Assembly: GCF_030019085.1 (NCBI RefSeq)
Contig: NZ_JASEFJ010000004.1
Coordinates: forward strand, 52,059-116,058
DNA: 64,000 nt
Reading direction: 5' to 3'
Source: Methanoculleus sp.
GTDB lineage: Archaea; Halobacteriota; Methanomicrobia; Methanomicrobiales; Methanoculleaceae
Below are positions 59,425-64,000 of this stretch, piece by piece (the first letter of the stretch is position 1; every line of letters starts with the position of its first letter). The notes below the pieces were generated by a model that searched no databases, was not told the origin of the DNA, and saw only the letters and a program-made list of their open reading frames with translations. A program made the translations under genes and the position numbers.

Positions 59425-60056
59425 GGTTTCTTTCCATCGCCGTCCTCTCGCTTGCCTCGTTCTTGAGTGTCTGGGGGGCGCTTGGTGCTCTCGTCTGGTT
59501 GGTGGTTGCGAGACGGCGCACAGATGCCATGCTTCAGCCTCGCGTGCTCCTCCCTCTCTTTGCAATGGTTGGCCTGACCGCGCTCGTCTCGGCGTGGGGT
59601 GGGGGGAACGGACTCTCCTACTTCATACGGATGAGCGTGATCCTACTCCTTGCGGCATGGGCGTATGCAGCGACGGCGGAGGGCGAGGCGCTTGCCGTGG
59701 CTGTCTGGGCGTTCGGGAACCGTGCAGGGTTTGATATCGGGCTTATCGCTGAGATGGGGCTTGCCGGTCTTGGAATTATCCGGGAGGAGATCGAGCAGGT
59801 GGGGCTTGCCATGAGATTGAAGGGGATCCGGCCCGGTCTGCGCTCTATCGTGCCGCTTGCCCTCAATCTTGTCATAACGGAGATCCGCCGAGCCGACGAG
59901 ATTGCACGGCTGCTCACCGTCAGGGGCTACACGGCGGGAGGAGTGGTATGTCCGCGGTTTCAGACGAGTTTAAACGAGATTCTGGCATCTATATCCGCGT
60001 TTTTACTCGGTCTTTTACCCGCCCTTCTCCTTCGCGACGTTTTTATATTAGTATGA
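59406..60056 (+). CDS. ECF transporter transmembrane (EcfT/CbiQ-like) protein
   Basis: Multi-TM; EEIEQVGLAMRLKGIRPG and EIRRADEIARLLTVRGYTAG resemble the EcfT A-R-G coupling motifs. Confidence 0.85.
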   Translation: MQDPRLRFLSIAVLSLASFLSVWGALGALVWLVVARRRTDAMLQPRVLLPLFAMVGLTALVSAWGGGNGLSYFIRMSVILLLAAWAYAATAEGEALAVAVWAFGNRAGFDIGLIAEMGLAGLGIIREEIEQVGLAMRLKGIRPGLRSIVPLALNLVITEIRRADEIARLLTVRGYTAGGVVCPRFQTSLNEILASISAFLLGLLPALLLRDVFILV

Positions 60057-60112
60057 TGAATTTTTGAGAGGCTTTATTGATATTTTCTCGGCCCTTCGAG
60101 GTGTATTATTCG

Positions 60113-61873
60113 ATGTGTGCTGCCAGTTTAGGTCCACTCCATATCACGGATACCACGCTCAGGGACGCCCATCAGTCTCTCATTGCCACCCGTCTTCGAA
60201 CTGAGGATATGGTCCCGCTCGCACGTGCAATTGACGATGTGGGGTTCTTCTCGGTCGAGGCCTGGGGCGGAGCGACTTTTGATACCTGCATCAGGTTTCT
60301 GGATGATGACCCATGGGACCGCCTGCGGGCGCTGAAGGCCGAACTGAAGCGCACTCCTATCCAGATGCTCCTGCGCGGCCAGAACCTCGTGGGCTATCGG
60401 CACTATCCTGATGATGTGGTGGAGAAGTTTGTTGAGGCGGCGGCGCGAAACGGGGTCGATATATTCCGCGTCTTTGATGCATTGAACGATATCCGGAATA
60501 TGAAGAAGGCAATGGAGGGGGTCAGGAACGTCGGAGCGCACCTTCAGGGTGCGATATCATACACGACAAGCCCCGTTCATTCCGTTGAGGGGTTCATCGG
60601 TATGGCGGAGGAACTCTACTCGCTTGGCTGTGACTCGATCTGTATAAAGGATATGGCCGGCCTGATCATGCCGCACGACGCCCGCGATCTGATTACCGGG
60701 ATCAAGAGGGTGGCGGACGTTAAGGTCTGTCTCCACTCGCACTGCACGAGCGGTGTTGCGCCGATGAGTTATCAGGCGGCGATCGATGCAGGCGTGGATA
60801 TCCTGGATACAGCGATGTCGCCGTTTGCTCTTGGCACCTCCCAGCCTCCGACGGAGAGTGTCATCGCAAGCGTTGTGGGGACGCCACGCGATACCGGTAT
60901 CGATCTCTTCAAACTGCGGAAGGTCCGTAACATCTGCCGTGAGATACGGGAAAAATATGAACCGCTCTTCAACTCCATCTCCGAGCGGGTCGACTCGGAC
61001 GTGCTGATCTACCAGCTTCCTGGCGGGATGATCTCAAACCTGGTCTCGCAGCTCAAGGAGCAGGACGCGCTCGACCGCCTGGATGAGGTGCTCCGCGAGA
61101 TCCCGCGTGTGAGGGAGGATCTCGGCTATCCCCCGCTTGTGACACCAACAAGTCAGATCGTGGGCACCCAGGCGGTCTTCAACGTCCTCATGGGCGGGGA
61201 ACGCTATCAGAACGTGACCCGTGAGGTTAAGGACTATGTTCTCGGGCTCTACGGCCGTCCACCGGCCCCGATCCGCCCTGAGATCAGGAGGCGGATCATA
61301 GGTGATGAGGAACCGATAACGGTTCGCCCGGCGGATCTGCTTGAACCGATCTACGAGAAGATGAAGAAGGAGGCGATGGAACTGGGTCTGATCTCAAAGG
61401 AGGAGGATGTTCTAACCTACATCCTCTACCCGAGCATCGCTCCCTCGTTCCTCCGGGGCGAGCGTCAGCCGGAGGTCATCCCTGATAAGGCACCGCAGGT
61501 TGCGCCGATGAGGGTTGCGGAGATCCCGCACTCCATGGAGGTTGAGGTGGATGGTGAGATCTTCTCTGTCCGGATCCTGACCGTGGATGGGGGTGCGGTC
61601 GAACCACTGGCTGCGGGAAAGGAGCAGAGTCTCAGAGAGACACCACCCCGGGGTGATCTCCCCGGCGCTGTCAAGAGCAACATGCAGGGGATGGTCCTTA
61701 AGGTTATGGTCGAGCGCGGGAGCACCGTCCGGAAGGGTGATACCCTCATAGTTCTTGAGGCTATGAAGATGGAGAACCCCATCCCCTCCCCCCGCGACGG
61801 AAGAGTCACAGAGGTCTTTGTGGATGTAGGGGACGTTGTGCAGAACGGCGATGTTTTGATGGTCATTGAGTGA
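60113..61873 (+). CDS. pycB: Pyruvate carboxylase subunit B (carboxyltransferase + biotin carrier)
   Basis: LGPLHITDTTLRDAHQSLIATRLRTEDM; C-terminal VLEAMKMENPIPSPRDGRV biotinylation motif. Confidence 0.95.
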   Translation: MCAASLGPLHITDTTLRDAHQSLIATRLRTEDMVPLARAIDDVGFFSVEAWGGATFDTCIRFLDDDPWDRLRALKAELKRTPIQMLLRGQNLVGYRHYPDDVVEKFVEAAARNGVDIFRVFDALNDIRNMKKAMEGVRNVGAHLQGAISYTTSPVHSVEGFIGMAEELYSLGCDSICIKDMAGLIMPHDARDLITGIKRVADVKVCLHSHCTSGVAPMSYQAAIDAGVDILDTAMSPFALGTSQPPTESVIASVVGTPRDTGIDLFKLRKVRNICREIREKYEPLFNSISERVDSDVLIYQLPGGMISNLVSQLKEQDALDRLDEVLREIPRVREDLGYPPLVTPTSQIVGTQAVFNVLMGGERYQNVTREVKDYVLGLYGRPPAPIRPEIRRRIIGDEEPITVRPADLLEPIYEKMKKEAMELGLISKEEDVLTYILYPSIAPSFLRGERQPEVIPDKAPQVAPMRVAEIPHSMEVEVDGEIFSVRILTVDGGAVEPLAAGKEQSLRETPPRGDLPGAVKSNMQGMVLKVMVERGSTVRKGDTLIVLEAMKMENPIPSPRDGRVTEVFVDVGDVVQNGDVLMVIE

Positions 61874-61887
61874 GGGCTGTTTGCGCG

Positions 61888-63363
61888 ATGAAATACTTTG
61901 ACAAGATCCTGATCGCCAACCGCGGCGAGATTGCCATCCGAATTATGCGTGCCTGCAGGGAACTTGGCATCGAGACTGTTGCGATCTACTCTGAACCAGA
62001 CAGGAACGCGCTTCACGTCCGGTATGCTGATGAGGCGTTCTGTGTCGGGGAGGCGCACCCCTCGAAGAGTTACCTGAACAAGGAGCGGATCTGCAACGTT
62101 GCTAAGAAGAGCGGGGCGGAGGCGATACACCCCGGATACGGGTTCCTTGCCGAGAACGCTGGTTTTGCAAAACTGGTTGAGGAAGAGGGTCTGACGTTCA
62201 TCGGCCCGTCCTGGAAGACTATCGAGATGCTGGGTTCGAAGATCGAGTCGAAGCGGGCGATGCGGGAAGCTGGCGTCCCGGTTCTTCCGGGCACTCCCGA
62301 GGGCGTCACCAGCATTGATGAAGCCAGGAGGGTCGCGGCAGAGATCGGTTACCCGGTGATAGTGAAGGCGAGCGCGGGTGGCGGTGGTATCGGGATGCAT
62401 ATCGTCAAGAACGAGGACCAGCTCGAGGAGGCGATCGAGAAGGGGAAGCGGATCGCAGAGTCTGCGTTCGGCGACCCGACAATCTTTGTTGAGAAGTATC
62501 TCACGAAGCCGCGCCATCTCGAGATCCAGATCCTTGCTGACGGGACCGGACACACCGTTCACCTCTACGATCGTGAGTGCTCAATCCAGCGTCGACACCA
62601 GAAACTGCTTGAGGAGGCGCCATCTCCGATCATGACACCCGAACTCCGGGAACGAATGGCGGAGTCGGCGATCACCGTGGCGAAGACGGCAAACTACAAG
62701 AACGCCGGCACGGTGGAGTTCCTCTATTCGAACGGGGACTACTACTTCATGGAGGTGAACACCCGGCTGCAGGTGGAGCACACCGTGACGGAGTTTATCA
62801 CCGGGATCGATGTGGTGAAGCAGCAGATCGCGATCGCGGCAGGCTATGATCTGGCAATGGACCAGGAGGATATCAGCATCCGGGGACACGCGATCGAGTG
62901 CCGGATCAATGCGGAGGACCCGCTGAACAACTTTGCCGCTGATCCGGGAAAGATCGTTCGCTACCGGTCTCCAGGGGGCCCAGGGATCCGGGTTGACTCT
63001 GGCGTTCACATGGGCTATACCATTCCAGCACACTATGACTCGATGATCGCCAAACTCTGTGCCTGGGGTATGAACCGCGAGGAGGCGATCCAGCGGATGC
63101 GTCGGGCTATCTACGAGTATGTCATTATTGGCGTGAAGACGACGCTCCCGCTTCACTACGCGATCATGCAAAACCCTTACTTTATCGCCGGTGAGACCCA
63201 CACCCACTTCCTCCAGGAGGGGCATATAGCCGCAAGTCTGCGCCGGTACCTCCACGAGGAGGAGGCGCGTATGCAGACGCTGGCGACTTCCCTCCGCCAG
63301 GGAAAACAGGTGGCTGCGATCACGGCGGCGGTCGATGTCTATATCCGGAAAAACACGAGGTAA
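61888..63363 (+). CDS. pycA: Pyruvate carboxylase subunit A (biotin carboxylase)
   Basis: MKYFDKILIANRGEIAIRIMRACRELGIETVAIYSEPDRNALHVRYADEAF; KASAGGGGIGM; EVNTRLQVEHTVTE. Confidence 0.96.
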   Translation: MKYFDKILIANRGEIAIRIMRACRELGIETVAIYSEPDRNALHVRYADEAFCVGEAHPSKSYLNKERICNVAKKSGAEAIHPGYGFLAENAGFAKLVEEEGLTFIGPSWKTIEMLGSKIESKRAMREAGVPVLPGTPEGVTSIDEARRVAAEIGYPVIVKASAGGGGIGMHIVKNEDQLEEAIEKGKRIAESAFGDPTIFVEKYLTKPRHLEIQILADGTGHTVHLYDRECSIQRRHQKLLEEAPSPIMTPELRERMAESAITVAKTANYKNAGTVEFLYSNGDYYFMEVNTRLQVEHTVTEFITGIDVVKQQIAIAAGYDLAMDQEDISIRGHAIECRINAEDPLNNFAADPGKIVRYRSPGGPGIRVDSGVHMGYTIPAHYDSMIAKLCAWGMNREEAIQRMRRAIYEYVIIGVKTTLPLHYAIMQNPYFIAGETHTHFLQEGHIAASLRRYLHEEEARMQTLATSLRQGKQVAAITAAVDVYIRKNTR

Positions 63364-63436
63364 CCCTCTATCCAATTTTTCCGGTCGGGCATAAGGTTTA
63401 TTTGTCAATACAACATTGTTATACTGCACTTTGTGT

Positions 63437-63547
63437 GCTGCGGTGGCCTAGCTGGTCAGGGCGCCAGACTCATAGGGTTTTGTGGAGATACGGTGCGTCC
63501 AGACCTGGGACATCTGGAGATCGTGGGTTCGGATCCCACCCGCAGCA
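63437..63547 (+). tRNA. tRNA-Met (CAT, elongator-like) with 37-nt intron at 37/38
   Basis: Exon 1 GCTGCGGTGGCCTAGCTGGTCAGGGCGCCAGACTCATA; intron 63475-63511; exon 2 ATCTGGAGATCGTGGGTTCGGATCCCACCCGCAGCA. tRNA-Ile2(CAT) cannot be fully excluded. Confidence 0.92.
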
Positions 63548-63574
63548 TTTTAATAGGTTTTTGAACTCAGTTTT

Positions 63575-64000
63575 AGCCCCTCGAGAACCACCAGGATCTT
63601 CAGCCTTATTTTACCGTTAGATCCGCACTTCAAGGCTCAAAGATCGCTCCCCTTGCAAAGTACGCTCGCTTTTGGGCTTGATATCAGATCCTGGTAGTTT
63701 AAAACCGTGAAAAATGTGTATCATCTGCATTGTTGGTGGTGATGTAAATTGCCAGAAACACGGGGGAGACTCTGGAGAAGACCCCCTGCACGGCCTTGCC
63801 GGGTGGTGGGGGTGGTCAGCGAATACTGTTCCAGGTAACACGTCAAGAGAGGGGCGGGGAACGTTCCGTCCCCCTCCCCCTCAGCCCCTCTCCCTAGGGG
63901 CGATTCTCCGTGGATAGAGTATCCGGGAGTGCATCTCCAGCACCAGGGTGGAACCTACCTTGCACGGCCATCCGGTTTATCGCCGATCACTGCCCGCCCC
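63575..64000 (+). repeat. Dispersed repeat family, copy C (truncated by window end)
   Basis: Collinear with copy B (reverse complement) from ATCTTCAGCC-TATTTTACCGTTAGATCCGCAC onward and with copy A from TGAAAAATGTGTATCATCTGC onward. Confidence 0.9.

Noticed and set aside
63437-63547. tRNA-Met as initiator tRNA
   Set aside because: Acceptor begins GCTGCGG rather than the usual archaeal initiator AGCGGG-type start; elongator (or Ile2-CAT) is more likely.

Overview
The window is a gene-dense, high-GC segment of an archaeal chromosome. It looks like a methanogen, probably Methanomicrobiales/Methanoculleus-like; this is inferred from DUF2111, DUF2551, an F420H2:NADP oxidoreductase-like gene, archaeal PolB, archease/RtcB and intron-containing tRNAs. 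Main blocks: an AddA/AddB-like helicase-nuclease pair; a CPx-type metal ATPase; bicupin, PKD and pilin-like surface proteins; indolepyruvate oxidoreductase iorAB; family B DNA polymerase; pyrD-pyrK; and a bacterial-style acetyl-CoA synthase/corrinoid cluster (acsB-acsD-acsC-acsV-orf7-like-cooC) with no CODH catalytic subunit in the window. Further on are secDF, an archease-rtcB block, and a biotin block (birA, two BirA-type operators, bioY, ECF ATPases and permease, pycB-pycA). Three intact tRNA genes are present; two of them (Tyr, Met) carry introns at position 37/38. The least explained feature is a dispersed, modular, largely noncoding repeat family of about 0.1-0.7 kb found at six loci in both orientations. 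No CRISPR array or rRNA was seen. All calls come from reading the sequence and motifs; no database search was run.
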